A stretch of DNA of 64,000 bases from an uncultured Eubacteriales bacterium (lineage in GTDB: Bacteria > Bacillota > Clostridia > Oscillospirales > Oscillospiraceae): the NCBI GenBank assembly GCA_900546915.1, contig UREY01000007.1:1-64000 (forward strand), in the 5' to 3' direction. Below the pieces are notes generated by a model that saw only the letters and a list, made by a program, of their open reading frames with translations, was not told the DNA's origin and did no database searches. How positions within the stretch are numbered: the first letter of the stretch is position 1; each line of letters begins with the position of its first letter. Position numbers and translations under genes: made by a program. Of this stretch, positions 63,450 to 64,000 are shown piece after piece.

Positions 63450-64000
63450 TCACAGGCCCGGGTCCCAGCCCTCCTCTTCCAGCTCCGCCAGAAGCTTCTT
63501 TTCCTGCTTCGTCTCAAAGGTCACGCGCTGAAACAAATCGGGCCGGCGGGCCTTGGTCCTGCGGAGGGACTGTTTACGGCGCCACCGGGCCACCTTGGCA
63601 TGGTCTCCGGACAGCAAAATCTCCGGCACCTGCAAGCCGTGCCAAAGCGCAGGACGGCTGTACTGCGGGTACTCCAACAGGCCGTTAAAATGGCTCTCCT
63701 CCTGAAAGCACGTGGGATCCGCCAAAACCCCCGGCACCATGCGGCACACAGCGTCGGTCACTGCCATAGCGGCAATTTCCCCGCCGGTGAGGACAAAATC
63801 TCCCAAGGAGAGCTCCTCGTCGACACATTCGTCAATAAACCGCTGGTCAATCCCCTCGTAATGGCCGCAAACCAAAACCAGGTTTTCCATCCGGCTCAGC
63901 CGGATGGCATCTGCCTGACGGAAGACATGACCGCAGGGAGAGAGGAAGATGGTATGCACCGGCCCGCCCGCCTCGTCGCAAACATGCTCCCAGCACCGGT
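63450..64000 (-). CDS. trmD: tRNA (guanine-N1)-methyltransferase TrmD, N-terminal part outside window
   Basis: About 183 C-terminal residues are visible, open to the window edge. The SPOUT knot segments LVCGHYEGIDQRFID, SLGDFVLTGGEIAAM and the substrate loop with the conserved Asp (VPGVLADPTCFQEESH) are present, followed by YSRPALWHGLQVPEILLSGDH. TrmD methylates G37 of tRNAs and prevents frameshifts. The frame starts beyond position 64000. Confidence 0.95.
   Translation of the reverse strand, partial: RCWEHVCDEAGGPVHTIFLSPCGHVFRQADAIRLSRMENLVLVCGHYEGIDQRFIDECVDEELSLGDFVLTGGEIAAMAVTDAVCRMVPGVLADPTCFQEESHFNGLLEYPQYSRPALWHGLQVPEILLSGDHAKVARWRRKQSLRRTKARRPDLFQRVTFETKQEKKLLAELEEEGWDPGL

Overview
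The window is a G+C-rich (roughly 55-60% by eye) stretch of a chromosome from a Gram-positive anaerobe of the class Clostridia, most like the Oscillospiraceae and relatives. The evidence is a SigI/RsgI sigma and anti-sigma pair, a T-box riboswitch, the GlgC plus GlgD pair of ADP-glucose pyrophosphorylase-type proteins, the SepF/DivIVA division genes, lipoproteins with lipobox signals and no outer-membrane genes. No tRNA, rRNA, CRISPR array or intact insertion sequence was seen.

Layout. (1) 1-2715, minus: sigI, rsgI and a lipoprotein cut by the window edge. The lipoprotein repeats the extracellular domain of RsgI, and both proteins end in a 15-residue acidic repeat. Three sites of the form CCCC-N19-CGTA lie in front of sigI and of the lipoprotein gene and look like SigI promoters. 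(2) 2716-3729: a spacer with the remains of a large serine recombinase. (3) 3730-17103, minus: a 13-gene sugar-acid operon (KDPG aldolase, KDG kinase, RraA-like protein, zinc dehydrogenase, KduD, a five-gene Opp/Dpp-type ABC importer, 2-hydroxyacid dehydrogenase, Ldh2-type dehydrogenase, enolase-superfamily dehydratase). It diverges from an IclR regulator, with a perfect palindrome between them. (4) 18390-19271: DegV. (5) 19739-27688, plus: glycogen operon glgB-glgC-glgD-glgA, a cytoplasmic alpha-glucan hydrolase and a small Cys-rich protein. (6) 28078-32083: a thioredoxin-reductase-like protein and ROK glucokinase (minus), then glucose-6-phosphate isomerase and a P-loop protein (plus). (7) 32410-36554, minus: an ABC exporter whose FtsX-like permease carries a very long coiled coil. 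(8) typA on plus; a phosphate transporter (Pit) and its PhoU-like partner on minus.

(9) 40944-55622, minus: one long housekeeping run, miaB-mutS-CPBP protease-mutL-miaA-hfq-HlyD-like-yggS-sepF-divIVA, followed by an isoleucine T-box that leads into an acetyltransferase gene and ileS. It joins mismatch repair, tRNA modification, RNA chaperone and division functions. (10) 55716-60478: a decayed sigma-factor-like gene of mobile-element type, then a TetR-regulated heterodimeric ABC exporter, probably acquired. (11) 60882-62372: a membrane-anchored parvulin-type foldase with an N-terminal zinc ribbon, followed by a MITE-like inverted-repeat element. (12) 62680-64000, minus: a sirtuin deacetylase and the C-terminal part of trmD.

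How the genes work together. Sugar acids taken up by the importer can be funnelled through 2-keto-3-deoxygluconate, KdgK and Eda to pyruvate and glyceraldehyde-3-phosphate. The glycogen genes together with glucokinase and Pgi link stored glucan to glycolysis. The most distinctive parts are the SigI module with its duplicated sensor domain, the sugar-acid cluster with an oligopeptide-type importer, and the coiled-coil FtsX permease.
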